Assembly (NCBI GenBank): GCA_034519525.1
Contig: JAXHOJ010000033.1
Coordinates: 1-64,000, forward strand
Source of the DNA: Gemmobacter sp034519525
GTDB taxonomy: Bacteria > Pseudomonadota > Alphaproteobacteria > Rhodobacterales > Rhodobacteraceae
DNA: 64,000 nucleotides
Reading direction: 5' to 3'
Both the position numbers and the translations under genes were made by a program. Below the pieces are notes generated by a model. That model made no database searches. It was not told the DNA's origin and worked only from the letters and a program-made list of their open reading frames with translations. This document shows, one piece after another, positions 1 to 8,711 of the stretch; within the stretch, counting starts at the first letter, position 1, and each line of letters starts with the position of its first letter.

Positions 1-368
1 TTGTAGGTGAAGATCGCGAATTGCGTGCCGACCGAGGTGCCGCCCAGATCGGCGGTGATATCGGCAAAGGTCTTGAACCAGTCGACGTAATAGCGGCGCA
101 CATCGCGGTCGGGGTGGCCGAAGTGGTTGAGCCGGCCATAGGGCCCGGTCATGCCGCTTGTCACCCGCACCCCGGTGCGCGCCAGCGCCGCCCCCATCTG
201 CCGCGTCAGGCGGCGGATCACCGGGGCGGGCCAGGAGGGGTTGATGAATTCATGCGTCAGCTGCAGGTCGCGGATGCGCAGATCATGCGCCACAGTGTCG
301 ATCAGATCATCCGGATCGGCAAAGCGGTTCACCAGCGGGTTGGTATTGAGCGAAAGCGTCAGGGGCAT
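1..368 (-). CDS. eryC: EryC-like tetrulose-phosphate isomerase, N-terminal part (runs off left edge)
   Basis: About 122 N-terminal residues are present; the rest lies beyond the left edge. The protein starts MPLTLSLNTNPLVNRF and continues with a DLIDTVAHDLRIRDLQLTHEF segment typical of sugar-phosphate isomerase/epimerase TIM barrels. In Brucella EryC is such a protein and converts L-3-tetrulose 4-phosphate to the D form. The ATG at 368 has a GAGGAG site a few bases upstream and lies 10 bases past the stop of the dehydrogenase gene, so it is the third gene of a kinase-dehydrogenase-isomerase operon, the same order as eryABC. The fold assignment is fairly safe; the precise substrate is inferred from its neighbours. 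Confidence 0.7.
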   Translation of the reverse strand, partial: MPLTLSLNTNPLVNRFADPDDLIDTVAHDLRIRDLQLTHEFINPSWPAPVIRRLTRQMGAALARTGVRVTSGMTGPYGRLNHFGHPDRDVRRYYVDWFKTFADITADLGGTSVGTQFAIFTY

Positions 369-378
369 TGCGGTCTCC

Positions 379-1908
379 TCAGGCGGCGGCGCGGCAGCTG
401 GTATCGAACCAGCGGGCGAAGGCGTCACGTTCCGCAGGCGTCAGGTGCAGGTAATGCTTGGTGCGGCGGTAGAGGATGTCTTCGGCGGTCTGTGCCCATT
501 CGCGGGTGGCGAGATAGCGCGCCTCGGCCTCATACAGCTGGCCGCCGAAATGCTGGCCCAATGCGGCCAGGCTGCCGGCCGTGCCCACCAGATCGCGGGT
601 GAGTGTGCCGTAAAGGCGGCCGTAATGCTGCACCAGCGGGCGGGGCATCCAGGGGTAGGCCTCGCGCAGGGTATTGGCGAAGGTTTCGTAATCTGCCCCC
701 GGCATGTCACCGCCGGGCAGGGGGGCGGTTTCCGTCCAGTCACCGCCCATATGCGGGAAGATGTGCCGCAGCTGCTGGATGCCGCGTTCCGCCAGTTCGC
801 GGTAGGTGGTGATCTTGCCGCCGAAGACGTTCAGCAAGGGGGCGCCGCCGGTTTCATCCAGATCGAAGACATAATCGCGGGTGACGGCAGAGGGGTTGCC
901 CTTGCCATCGTCGAACAGCGGCCGCACGCCCGAGAAAGAGTGCAGCACATCGGAGCGGCGCAGCTTTTCCTTGAAATAGCGGTTCACGGCGGCCAGCAGA
1001 TAGTCGATTTCGGATTCGTCGGCGCGCACATCTTCGGCGCGGCCATCATGGGCGATATCGGTGGTGCCGATCAGCGCCTTGTCGCCCTCATAGGGGTTGA
1101 TGAAGATCACCCGCTTGTCATGGTTCTGCACCAGATAGGCATTCGATCCGGCCCACCATTTCGGCACGATGATATGGCTGCCCTTGACCAGCCGCACATT
1201 GCGGGCCGAATTGGACCCGGCAACGCGGCCGATCACATCCGACACCCAGGGGCCTGCGCAGTTCACCAGACATTTGGCGCGGAAGCTGCGGATTTCGCCG
1301 GTGGTGCTGTCGCGGGTCTGCACCGTCCAGCCGCCGTTTTCGCGCCGGGCCGATATGGCGGGCGAACGGGTCAGCACCAGCGCGCCCTTTTCGGCCGCCC
1401 CAAGCGCGTTCAGCACCACAAGCCGGGCATCATCCACCCAGCAGTCGGAATATTCAAAACCCCGGGTGTATTGATCCAGGATCGGCGCGCCTTCGGGATC
1501 GCGGCGCAGATCCAGCGTGCGGGTGCCGGGCAATTTCTTTCGGCCGCCGAGGTGATCGTAAAGGAACAGGCCGAGGCGGACCAGCCAGGCAGGCCGGTCC
1601 TGCGGGCTGTGCGGCAGCACGAAGCGCATGGGCCAGATGATATGCGGGGCGGCGTTCAGCAGCACCTCACGTTCGATCAGCGCCTCGCGCACCAGGCGGA
1701 ATTCGTAATATTCCAGATAGCGCAGCCCGCCATGCACCAGCTTGCCCGAGCGGGAGGAGGTGCCTTCGGCCAGATCGTCCTTTTCGCACAGCACGACCGA
1801 CAGGCCGCGCCCGGCGGCATCCCGCGCCATGCCTGCGCCGTTGATGCCGCCGCCGATCACGAAAAGGTCGATCATTCCGGGGGCCGAGGGGCCGGATTCG
1901 GATGTCAT
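379..1908 (-). CDS. eryB: GlpD-family FAD dehydrogenase, probable erythritol-4-phosphate dehydrogenase
   Basis: The 509-residue protein has an N-terminal FAD-binding loop VIGGGINGAG (residues 17-26), a following TSSRSGKLVHGGLRYLE block, and the long C-terminal domain of the glycerol-3-phosphate dehydrogenase family. In the erythritol pathway this enzyme oxidises erythritol 4-phosphate to 3-tetrulose 4-phosphate, passing electrons to the quinone pool at the inner membrane. An upstream in-frame ATG exists, but the start at 1908 is chosen because AAGGAG sits 5 bases before it and it directly follows the kinase stop at 1910. A glycerol-3-phosphate dehydrogenase is the main alternative; the neighbouring FGGY kinase and TIM-barrel isomerase favour erythritol. 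Confidence 0.85.
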   Translation of the reverse strand: MTSESGPSAPGMIDLFVIGGGINGAGMARDAAGRGLSVVLCEKDDLAEGTSSRSGKLVHGGLRYLEYYEFRLVREALIEREVLLNAAPHIIWPMRFVLPHSPQDRPAWLVRLGLFLYDHLGGRKKLPGTRTLDLRRDPEGAPILDQYTRGFEYSDCWVDDARLVVLNALGAAEKGALVLTRSPAISARRENGGWTVQTRDSTTGEIRSFRAKCLVNCAGPWVSDVIGRVAGSNSARNVRLVKGSHIIVPKWWAGSNAYLVQNHDKRVIFINPYEGDKALIGTTDIAHDGRAEDVRADESEIDYLLAAVNRYFKEKLRRSDVLHSFSGVRPLFDDGKGNPSAVTRDYVFDLDETGGAPLLNVFGGKITTYRELAERGIQQLRHIFPHMGGDWTETAPLPGGDMPGADYETFANTLREAYPWMPRPLVQHYGRLYGTLTRDLVGTAGSLAALGQHFGGQLYEAEARYLATREWAQTAEDILYRRTKHYLHLTPAERDAFARWFDTSCRAAA

Positions 1909-1909
1909 G

Positions 1910-3478
1910 TCAGTCTCCTTTTGGGGCCAGCCGGGCGGCGGCCAGCGCATCCCATGCGGGAACGAGGCCAAGCCGTGCGGCGGTGAAGGCAGGGAAAATA
2001 CGGTCATAGGCGGCGACCAGCGCCGGATCGGGCGCTTCGGCCGCGCCCAGAAGCGGGGTGACCCATTCGGCCACACACGCATCCATATCTGGATAGGCGC
2101 CGATCGCCACGGCGGCCATCATGGCAGCGCCGGCGGCCCCGGCCTCTTCCCGCGCCGAAACGCGGATCGGGGCCTGGATCGCCGCCGACAGGATGCCGCG
2201 CAGGCCCTTCGACCGGGCAGCGCCCCCGGTCAGGCGCAATTCGCCGGGCAGATGGCCCATGGCGGCGTAGCAATCGCGCATGGCATGGCCCAGCCCTTCG
2301 ACCACGGCGCGCAGCACATCGGGGTAGCGATGCGCCATGGTGAGGCCGGTAAAGCCCGCGCGGGCATCGGCATTGACGAAGGGGCCGCGTTCGCCCGCCT
2401 CGGATATATAGGGCATATAGGCGATCTGGCCGGGCTGGCTGGCGGCGAGCCAGCCTTCGATCCGCGCCACCAGATCGCGGTGGCTGACATCCTGCCCGAA
2501 GTCGCGCAGCACATCGGCGGCCAGCGACAGCGCCCAGTCGATGTTCAGCGTGGCGGCCATGTTGGTCTGCACCTGCGTCACCACGCCGGGGACGGGCAGG
2601 CAGATCACATAGCCAGTGCCTGCGGCGTTCAGATGCACATCCTGCGCGCGCACGGCGCGCATGTGAACGCCGGTGGACCCGACGGTAGAACAGGCCACAT
2701 CGCCGCTGCCGCCATAGACGCCGGCACCCAGCGCCGTCATCACCATATCCACATAGCCCAGGGATACCGGCGTGCCCGCGCGCAGCCCGGTCTGGGCAGC
2801 GGCATCGGCCGTCAGCGGATGGGTGATCTGCGTGCCATCGATGATCTCGGGCAGCAGGGCGCGGCGGTGGGTCAGGCCAAGTGCGGCGATCACCGCATCA
2901 TCATACTGCCGGTCACGGAAATTGCCGAAGGTAAAGCTGGCCTCTGACGGATCGGTGGCGCGGATGCCGGTGAGGTTGAGGTAAAGCCAATCCTTGCAAT
3001 GCAGCGCCACTTCGGCGGCATCCAGCAATTCGGGGGCGTGGCGATCCATATGGGCCATCTGGCTGCCCTGCTGGCAGGTGTTCAGGCCGGTGCCCGTCGC
3101 CTCGAACCGGGCGCGGTTGGCGGGGCCTGCGGCGAGGCGCGCCACGGTGGGGGCGGCGCGGGCATCGAGCCAGAGCCAGGCATCCCCCACCGGCGCATGG
3201 CCCGCGCCCGCAAGCCAGGTGCCATCGCCCTGCGCGGTGACCGACAGCGCGGCAGTGCGGCTGGCCAGATGATCGACCTTGTCACCCAGCCCGCGCAGGG
3301 CGGCGGCGCAATCGGCCCAGGTCTGCGGCAGGGATTGGGTGGCCGATCCGTCCTTGCCCGCAGCATAGCGGTTGGGCACGGCAGAGGCCGCGATCTGACG
3401 GCCTGCCAGATCGAAGGCCACCGCCTTTATGACGGATGTGCCCGCATCAATGCCGATGATGATGTCACTGCCCGGCAT
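1910..3478 (-). CDS. eryA: FGGY-family carbohydrate kinase, probable erythritol kinase
   Basis: The 522-residue protein opens with the phosphate-binding loop GIDAGTSVIKAVAF and has the two-domain FGGY layout; STVGSTGVHMRA and LTGGAARSKGL mark the ATP-binding C-terminal half. Its length matches erythritol kinases (about 520 residues). The likely reaction is ATP-dependent phosphorylation of erythritol in the cytoplasm, giving the substrate of the next gene. It is first in a leftward operon and is separated by about 750 bases from the divergent importer operon. Xylulose, ribitol or glycerol kinase activity cannot be excluded from sequence; in Sinorhizobium the homologous locus also serves adonitol and L-arabitol. 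Confidence 0.82.
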   Translation of the reverse strand: MPGSDIIIGIDAGTSVIKAVAFDLAGRQIAASAVPNRYAAGKDGSATQSLPQTWADCAAALRGLGDKVDHLASRTAALSVTAQGDGTWLAGAGHAPVGDAWLWLDARAAPTVARLAAGPANRARFEATGTGLNTCQQGSQMAHMDRHAPELLDAAEVALHCKDWLYLNLTGIRATDPSEASFTFGNFRDRQYDDAVIAALGLTHRRALLPEIIDGTQITHPLTADAAAQTGLRAGTPVSLGYVDMVMTALGAGVYGGSGDVACSTVGSTGVHMRAVRAQDVHLNAAGTGYVICLPVPGVVTQVQTNMAATLNIDWALSLAADVLRDFGQDVSHRDLVARIEGWLAASQPGQIAYMPYISEAGERGPFVNADARAGFTGLTMAHRYPDVLRAVVEGLGHAMRDCYAAMGHLPGELRLTGGAARSKGLRGILSAAIQAPIRVSAREEAGAAGAAMMAAVAIGAYPDMDACVAEWVTPLLGAAEAPDPALVAAYDRIFPAFTAARLGLVPAWDALAAARLAPKGD

Positions 3479-3587
3479 GGCGGGGCCTGGCCGATCTGCG
3501 GTTGCTCTGCGTCAATTCCGTTCCTCCCCGCGTCCGTCCGGCCCGCTGCTGCCCGGGCTGCCGTGCCTAACTGCCTGTGATTTTGTT

Positions 3588-3605
3588 TATACCATAGATA
3601 TATCA
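3588..3605. promoter_or_regulatory. Operator-like 18-bp repeat, copy 1 (kinase side)
   Basis: TATACCATAGATATATCA matches copy 2 at 3996-4013 in 16 of 18 positions. Both copies are AT-rich islands in very GC-rich DNA, one in front of each divergent operon. Read on the minus strand, this copy overlaps a possible sigma-70 promoter for the kinase operon: TTCACA (3612-3607), 15 bases, TATAAA (3591-3586). A common regulator, perhaps the DeoR-type protein encoded at 8712-9623, is the natural candidate; that link is inference. Confidence 0.6.
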
Positions 3606-3984
3606 CTGTGAATGTATTTTTTTACGGACACAGTAATTTATTTCAGTTATCGTGGGGGTGAGGAGTTCGTTTTTCATCCGGGCGGGGCGCTGTGTGTCTG
3701 TGGATCCGGTGAAGGGCGGAAATGAGGGGTGTCGTTGCGGTGATGCTGCGAAGCAGCAGGGCCGGATCGGTCGGGGGAGGCGAATTTGCCGGATTTTTCA
3801 GTGATTTCGGAATGTTCCGAGCGGATGGTGCTGCGGTTGCGGCGTATTCTTGCTGCGTCTGCAGCCGCCGGGCGTGATTCGATCCGGGCCGATACCGGGC
3901 TGGGATTCGTGGTGGGCATGGTGCGTCCTGCCGTTCTGGCGGGTGGCGTGACCAAGTCTCTGAATTCCCGCTAAGATAACATGC
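3606..3984. other. Intergenic region, no gene recognised
   Basis: Between the two operator-like sites I see no convincing gene. Short open frames on both strands lack ribosome sites and recognisable protein features. The AT-rich stretch just right of copy 1 (TATTTTTTTACGG, 3615-3627) could serve as an upstream promoter element for the leftward operon. Confidence 0.4.
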
Positions 3985-4012
3985 TTGACGGGTTATATAA
4001 CATAGATATAAC
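3985..4012 (+). promoter_or_regulatory. Sigma-70-type promoter of the importer operon
   Basis: TTGACG at 3985-3990, a 16-base spacer and TATAAC at 4007-4012 form a good sigma-70 promoter pointing at the DUF2291/ABC operon. The operator-like copy 2 covers the spacer and the -10 box, which fits repression by steric block. A start near 4019 would leave a leader of about 205 bases before the ATG at 4226. Confidence 0.65.
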
Positions 4013-4013
4013 A
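3996..4013. promoter_or_regulatory. Operator-like 18-bp repeat, copy 2 (importer side)
   Basis: TATAACATAGATATAACA, 16/18 identical to the copy at 3588-3605 and in the same orientation. It overlaps the -10 region of the rightward promoter. Having the same sequence in front of both divergent operons suggests one regulator for uptake and catabolism. Confidence 0.6.
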
Positions 4014-4225
4014 AATAAGCGCTGCCACAGGCAGCCGGACCCGCCGCCGCGCAGAGGAGAGCATGGCGCCGGGGATGACGGGGGGAAGGATTTGCCGCAG
4101 ATCATGGTTTCTGTTGGCCCGGATATCCGGGGGCCTGCGCCCCTTGTGCCCCCTGCACCTGATCGCCCGTACCGGCGCGCCCTGCGCCGGAGCGACCGAC
4201 GCAAGTTTTGCCATCCGAGGCCCAA

Positions 4226-4927
4226 ATGACCCAGAACACCGCCCAGACGCAGACCCAGTCGGCACAGATCCAGCCGGCACAGAATGTTCCGGCGGCCAAG
4301 GCTCCGGCCGCGCCCCGGCGCGGGCTGATGATCGCCTCTGCGCTTGTCCTTGCGGTGCTGGCGGCGATGGCGCTGGATACCACGGTGGTTCATATCGGAT
4401 CAGATGCCGATGTGCGCCAGCAGGCCTTTGCCCCCGACAGTTTCGGCGAGGCAGAGTTTCCGCGCGTGCAGGCCGCAGTCGAGGCCAAGGCGGTGGATGC
4501 GCTGGTGCTGGCCCCGGCGGCGCTGGCCGACAAGGTGGCGGCGGGCCAGCAATATGGCACGGCCTCTTCGACCGGGTCGATCATGTCTGTCCGGCTGACG
4601 GGCGTGGTGGGCGAGGGGAAATCCGGCATCTACACCCTGGCGGTGGAAGGGATGCCCGCCGAAATCAAGGTGCGTGTGCAGACCGGCCCGGCGATCAACG
4701 GCACCGATCTGCGCGACGCGCCGGGCGATATCGAATTCGGCGCCTTCAAGAACCAGATCGAATATCAGGATGCGGGCGCCGCGCTGAACCGCGCGATGAA
4801 AAAGGCGGTGCTGGACGGGATCGACACCGCCGCCCTGCCCGGAAAGACCATCGAAGTGGTGGGGGCCTTCCGGCTTATCAATCCCAAGAACTGGCTCATC
4901 ACCCCGGTGAAGGTGACCGTGAAATGA
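4226..4927 (+). CDS. DUF2291 family protein, exported or membrane-anchored
   Basis: A 233-residue protein with a polar N-terminus, one hydrophobic segment (LMIASALVLAVLAAMAL) and then an extracytoplasmic domain containing GEGKSGIYTLAVEG, VQTGPAINGTDLRD and FRLINPKNWLITP, which I recognise as DUF2291. Such genes often sit beside ribose-type ABC importers, but their role is not established. The start at 4226 has CGAGG 5 bases upstream. Its TGA overlaps the ATG of the ATPase gene, so it is translationally coupled to the importer. A periplasmic accessory of polyol uptake is inference. Confidence 0.72.
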   Translation: MTQNTAQTQTQSAQIQPAQNVPAAKAPAAPRRGLMIASALVLAVLAAMALDTTVVHIGSDADVRQQAFAPDSFGEAEFPRVQAAVEAKAVDALVLAPAALADKVAAGQQYGTASSTGSIMSVRLTGVVGEGKSGIYTLAVEGMPAEIKVRVQTGPAINGTDLRDAPGDIEFGAFKNQIEYQDAGAALNRAMKKAVLDGIDTAALPGKTIEVVGAFRLINPKNWLITPVKVTVK

Positions 4928-6465
4928 CCGATATTCCAAACGCGAAGCCCGATCTGGGCGAGGTGGTGCTGGCGGCGCGCAATGTGGCCAAATCCTATGG
5001 CCAGATCCATGCGCTGAAGGGCGTGAATTTCGATATCCATCGCGGGCAGGTGACAACGCTGTTCGGGGAAAACGGGGCCGGCAAATCGACGCTGATGAAG
5101 ATCCTGTCGGGGGTGATCCAGCCCACGGCTGGGCAGATCATCCTGGATGGCGCGGCGGTGGCCTTCGACAATTCGACTGATGCCCGCAACCGGGGCATTT
5201 CGATCATCCATCAGGAGCTGAGCCTCGCCCCCAACCTGTCGGTGCGCGACAACATCTTCATGGGGCGCGAGATCATGGGCCCCGGCGGTGTGGATTTCGC
5301 CGAAGAGGAACGCCAGACCCGCAAGCTGATGGAAGGGCTGGAAGAGGATATTGATCCGCTGACCCCGGTAGAGGAATTGCGTCTGGGCCAGCAGCAGATC
5401 GTCGAGATTGCCCGCGCGCTGTCGGTGGACAGCCGGATTCTCATCATGGATGAACCGACCAGCGCGCTGTCGGCCACGGAAGTGGAAGTGCTGTTCAAGG
5501 TCATCCGCGATCTGAAATCCAAGGGCGTTTCCATCGTCTATATCTCGCACCATCTGGAAGAGGCGCTGCAGATCACCGATCATGCCGTGGTGCTGCGCGA
5601 TGGCACGATGACGGCCTATGCCCCGCGTGCCGAAATTGATCTGGAATGGATCGTGCGCAACATGGTGGGCGAAAACTACGATCTGGGCAGCCCGCCCGGC
5701 GGTTATGGTTTTGGCAATGTGGCGCTGTCTTTGCGCGATGTGACGGTGCCCGATCCGAAGGGCGCGGATTTCAACGTGGTGGACCGCATTTCGCTGGATG
5801 TGCGGGCGGGTGAGGTGGTCTGCATCTATGGCCTGATGGGCGCGGGGCGGACCGAACTTCTGGAAACCGTGGCGGGGCGTCTGCGCGCGAGTGGCGGCGA
5901 AGTGGTGCTGGAAGGGCTGGAGATTTCGCATCTGACCATTGCCGAACGCATCGCCCGTGGCCTGGCGCTGGTGCCCGAAGACCGGCAGCGCGACGGGCTG
6001 GTGCAGACGATGAGCGTGGGGCAGAACCTGTCGCTGGCCTCGATCGCGGCCTTTACCAAGGGGCTGTTCACGCAGAAAAAGGCCGAACAGGCGCTGATCG
6101 AAGACAGCATCCGCAAGGTCACCGTGAAAACCTCGGGCGGGGGGGCGGCCATCGGTTCCTTGTCGGGGGGCAATCAGCAGAAGGTGGTGATCGGCAAGAT
6201 GCTGGCCACCAACCCCCGTGTCATCATGCTGGACGAACCCTCGCGCGGGATCGACATCGGCGCCAAGGCCGAAGTGTTCAAGCTGCTGGCCGATCGGGCA
6301 AAGCAGGGGCTTGCCGTGATCTATTCCACATCCGAAGTGGGCGAATGTCTGTCGATCGCCCATCGGATCATCGTCATGCACAAGGGCCGCATCTCGGCCG
6401 AATTCGATTCCACCGTCAGCAAGGAAAAGATCATGGCCGCCTCTGGCGAGTCCGTGGCGGCCTGA
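4924..6465 (+). CDS. eryE: Sugar/polyol ABC importer, tandem ATPase (RbsA/EryE type)
   Basis: The 513-residue protein has two nucleotide-binding domains. The first has Walker A GENGAGKST, a Q-loop HQELSLAPNL and Walker B ILIMDEPTSAL. The second has the degenerate P-loop YGLMGAGRTE, signature LSGGNQQKV and VIMLDEPSRGID, exactly the RbsA/MglA layout. It energises import by the permease encoded next. The ATG at 4924 overlaps the preceding stop (ATGA); longer upstream readings in this frame are not coding. Substrate assignment to erythritol rests on the divergent kinase/dehydrogenase operon. Confidence 0.88.
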   Translation: MTDIPNAKPDLGEVVLAARNVAKSYGQIHALKGVNFDIHRGQVTTLFGENGAGKSTLMKILSGVIQPTAGQIILDGAAVAFDNSTDARNRGISIIHQELSLAPNLSVRDNIFMGREIMGPGGVDFAEEERQTRKLMEGLEEDIDPLTPVEELRLGQQQIVEIARALSVDSRILIMDEPTSALSATEVEVLFKVIRDLKSKGVSIVYISHHLEEALQITDHAVVLRDGTMTAYAPRAEIDLEWIVRNMVGENYDLGSPPGGYGFGNVALSLRDVTVPDPKGADFNVVDRISLDVRAGEVVCIYGLMGAGRTELLETVAGRLRASGGEVVLEGLEISHLTIAERIARGLALVPEDRQRDGLVQTMSVGQNLSLASIAAFTKGLFTQKKAEQALIEDSIRKVTVKTSGGGAAIGSLSGGNQQKVVIGKMLATNPRVIMLDEPSRGIDIGAKAEVFKLLADRAKQGLAVIYSTSEVGECLSIAHRIIVMHKGRISAEFDSTVSKEKIMAASGESVAA

Positions 6466-6488
6466 GCGACAAGATACGGAGCCATCCC

Positions 6489-7529
6489 ATGTCGGATACC
6501 ACCATCTCCCGCGCGGCCACGCCAAAGGCCAGTTTCAGCCTTGGCCGCCTGTTGCTGGAAGGCCGCGCCTTCTTTGCGCTGATCGCCATCATCGCCGTGT
6601 TTTCCTTTCTGTCGCCCAATTACTTCACGGTCGGCAACTTTCTGATCATGGCCAGCCATGTGGCGATCTATGGCATCCTGGCCATTGGTATGCTGCTGGT
6701 GATCCTGAATGGCGGGATTGATCTGTCGGTCGGCTCCATCCTTGCGCTGTCGGGGGTGGTGGCGGGCGCGATGATGCAGGGGATCGAGCTGCAGGCGCTG
6801 GGGGTCATCCTTTATCCGCCGGTCTGGGCGGTTGTGGTGCTGACCTGTGTGCTGGGCGCGCTGGTGGGGGCGGTGAACGGCGTGCTGATCGCCTGGTTCA
6901 AGGTGCCAGCCTTCGTGGCCACGCTGGGGGTGATGTATGTGGCGCGCGGCGTGGCGCTGCTGCTGACCAACGGGCTGACCTACAACAACCTGTCGGGCAG
7001 TGCGGATCTGGGCAATACCGGCTTTGACTGGCTGGGGTTCAACCGGCTGGGCGGGGTGCCGATTTCGGTTCTGGTGCTGGCGGGGATCGCGCTTCTGGCG
7101 GGGCTGATGCTCAGCCGGTCGGCCTTTGGTCGCTGGCTTTACGCCTCGGGCGGGAATGAACGCGCCGCCGATCTGTCGGGCGTGCCGGTGCGGCGGGTCA
7201 AGATCACCGTCTATACGCTGTCGGGGATGCTGTCGGCGGTGGCGGGGCTGGTGCTGTCTTCGCAGCTGACCTCGGCGGGGCCCACGGCAGGCACCACCTA
7301 TGAGCTGACCGCCATCGCGGCGGTGGTGATCGGCGGGGCGGCGCTGACCGGCGGGCGTGGCACGGTGCGCGGCACCATGCTGGGGGCCTTTGTGATCGGC
7401 TTTCTGTCCGACGGGCTCGTGATTATCGGGGTGTCGTCCTACTGGCAGACGGTGTTCACCGGGGCGGTGATCGTGCTGGCAGTGCTGATGAACTCCATCC
7501 AATACGGCAGCCGCGCCCGCAAGGGATAG
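6489..7529 (+). CDS. eryF: Sugar/polyol ABC importer permease (RbsC/EryF type)
   Basis: A 346-residue, strongly hydrophobic protein with about ten membrane segments and family motifs GGIDLSVGSILALSG, NGVLIAWFKVPAFVATLG and GGAALTGGRGTVRGTMLGA. It forms the inner-membrane channel used with the tandem ATPase and the binding protein. It lies 23 bases after the ATPase stop with ACGGAG before the ATG. No separate promoter is visible, so it is probably co-transcribed from about 4019. Confidence 0.88.
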   Translation: MSDTTISRAATPKASFSLGRLLLEGRAFFALIAIIAVFSFLSPNYFTVGNFLIMASHVAIYGILAIGMLLVILNGGIDLSVGSILALSGVVAGAMMQGIELQALGVILYPPVWAVVVLTCVLGALVGAVNGVLIAWFKVPAFVATLGVMYVARGVALLLTNGLTYNNLSGSADLGNTGFDWLGFNRLGGVPISVLVLAGIALLAGLMLSRSAFGRWLYASGGNERAADLSGVPVRRVKITVYTLSGMLSAVAGLVLSSQLTSAGPTAGTTYELTAIAAVVIGGAALTGGRGTVRGTMLGAFVIGFLSDGLVIIGVSSYWQTVFTGAVIVLAVLMNSIQYGSRARKG

Positions 7530-7628
7530 CCGCCGGACCACCTTCTCCGACCGGGTCTGACAGAAGAGCGGGCCCGCGCGGAAAGCCTTGCCACATGGCA
7601 AAAATACCAAACCAAGGGAGAGAGACCA

Positions 7629-8576
7629 ATGATGAAAATGACGCGCCGCCTGCTGCTGGCCGCCGTGGCTGTTGCCCCGCTGATGGCGGGGGCCGCTTCG
7701 GCCGAAGGGCTGATCTCGATCATCGTGAACGATCCGGCGAACCCCTACTGGTTCACCGAAGGCGAAGTGGCCAAGGCCACGGCCGAAGGGCTGGGCTATT
7801 CCGCCAATGTGGCCGCGCACAAGGGCGATACCAACACCGAAAGCACGCTGATCGACACGGCGATCACCAATAAATCGGTGGCGATCATCCTTGATCCGGC
7901 CAATGCCGATGGTTCGGTGGGCGCGGTGAAAAAGGCGGTCGAGGCGGGGATTCCGGTGATCCTGGTCAATGCCGAGATCAACCAGGAAGGTCTGGCCAAG
8001 GCGCAGCTGGTGTCGAACAACGCACAGGGCGCGGCCATGGGCGCCGAAACCTGGGTGTCGATGGTGGGCGAAAGCGGCAAGTTCGTCGAGCTGTTCGGCA
8101 ATCCGGCCGACAACAATGCCGCCACCCGGTCCAACGGCTATGAAACCGTCATCAGCCAGTATCCCGATCTGGTGAAGGCCGGTCAGGAAGTGGCGAACTG
8201 GGATCGCACCCAAGGCTATCAGAAAACCCAGTCGCTGCTGCAGGCCAACCCCGACATCACTGGCCTGATCGCCGGCAATGACGAAATGGCGCTGGGCGCG
8301 ATTGCCGCGCTGAAAGAGGCAGGCAAGCTGGAGCAGGTGAAGGTCGGCGGCTTTGACGGTTCGCCCGATGCGGTGGCCGCGATCAAGGCGGGCGAGATGC
8401 AATATACCGTGCTGCAGCCCGTCGCCGTGTTCTCGGCCGAAGCGGTGAAGCAGGCTGACAGCTTCATCAAGACCGGCGCCACGGGTGCGGCCACCGAAAA
8501 GCAGCTGTTCGACTGCCTGCTGATCACCGCCGAAAACGTGGATAAATACACCGCCGCCTTTACCCTTTCGGAATAA
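7629..8576 (+). CDS. eryG: Periplasmic sugar/polyol-binding protein (RbsB/EryG type)
   Basis: The 315-residue protein has a signal peptide ending near GAASA-EG (residue 25/26) and a type I periplasmic-binding fold: IVNDPANPYW, AAHKGDTNTESTLID, IILDPANADGSVGAVK and AGNDEMALGAIAALKEAG match sugar-binding proteins. GGGAGAGAG precedes the ATG at 7629; the adjacent ATG at 7632 is equally possible. It captures the substrate for the permease and ATPase. Two hairpins directly follow its stop, closing the operon. Confidence 0.88.
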   Translation: MMKMTRRLLLAAVAVAPLMAGAASAEGLISIIVNDPANPYWFTEGEVAKATAEGLGYSANVAAHKGDTNTESTLIDTAITNKSVAIILDPANADGSVGAVKKAVEAGIPVILVNAEINQEGLAKAQLVSNNAQGAAMGAETWVSMVGESGKFVELFGNPADNNAATRSNGYETVISQYPDLVKAGQEVANWDRTQGYQKTQSLLQANPDITGLIAGNDEMALGAIAALKEAGKLEQVKVGGFDGSPDAVAAIKAGEMQYTVLQPVAVFSAEAVKQADSFIKTGATGAATEKQLFDCLLITAENVDKYTAAFTLSE

Positions 8577-8588
8577 GGCGCAGGGTTC

Positions 8589-8645
8589 GGGGGCGGGCAG
8601 CCGCCCCCTTTCTGGCCTGCGGCGCCCGGACCGGCGCCGCAGGCC
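8589..8645 (+). terminator. Tandem hairpins ending the importer operon
   Basis: The first hairpin pairs GGGGGCGG (8589-8596) with CCGCCCCC (8601-8608), loop GCAG, followed by TTT: a rho-independent terminator shape 12 bases after the stop. The second is a perfect 13-bp stem, GGCCTGCGGCGCC (8614-8626) with 8633-8645 and a 6-base loop, lying just before the regulator gene. Confidence 0.7.
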
Positions 8646-8711
8646 TTGCCATCTGCGCGGGTTTTCTTGCCTTTCGGGGCAATTGCGTTATCCGGCAGGC
8701 AGGAGGCGCCC

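Noticed and set aside
151..1986. Long rightward open frame over the dehydrogenase gene
   Set aside because: Antisense by-product; the leftward frame encodes an unmistakable FAD dehydrogenase.
3643..4014. Possible small genes in the divergent polyol promoter region
   Set aside because: No ribosome sites or hydrophobic, structured or conserved-looking protein; they overlap each other on opposite strands.
4063..4923. N-terminal extension of the importer ATPase
   Set aside because: Overlaps the DUF2291 gene in another frame, and the ATGA at 4924 is the proper coupled start.
4765..8402. Long leftward frames over the importer operon
   Set aside because: His/Gln-rich composition without domains; the rightward genes have complete ABC motifs and ribosome sites.
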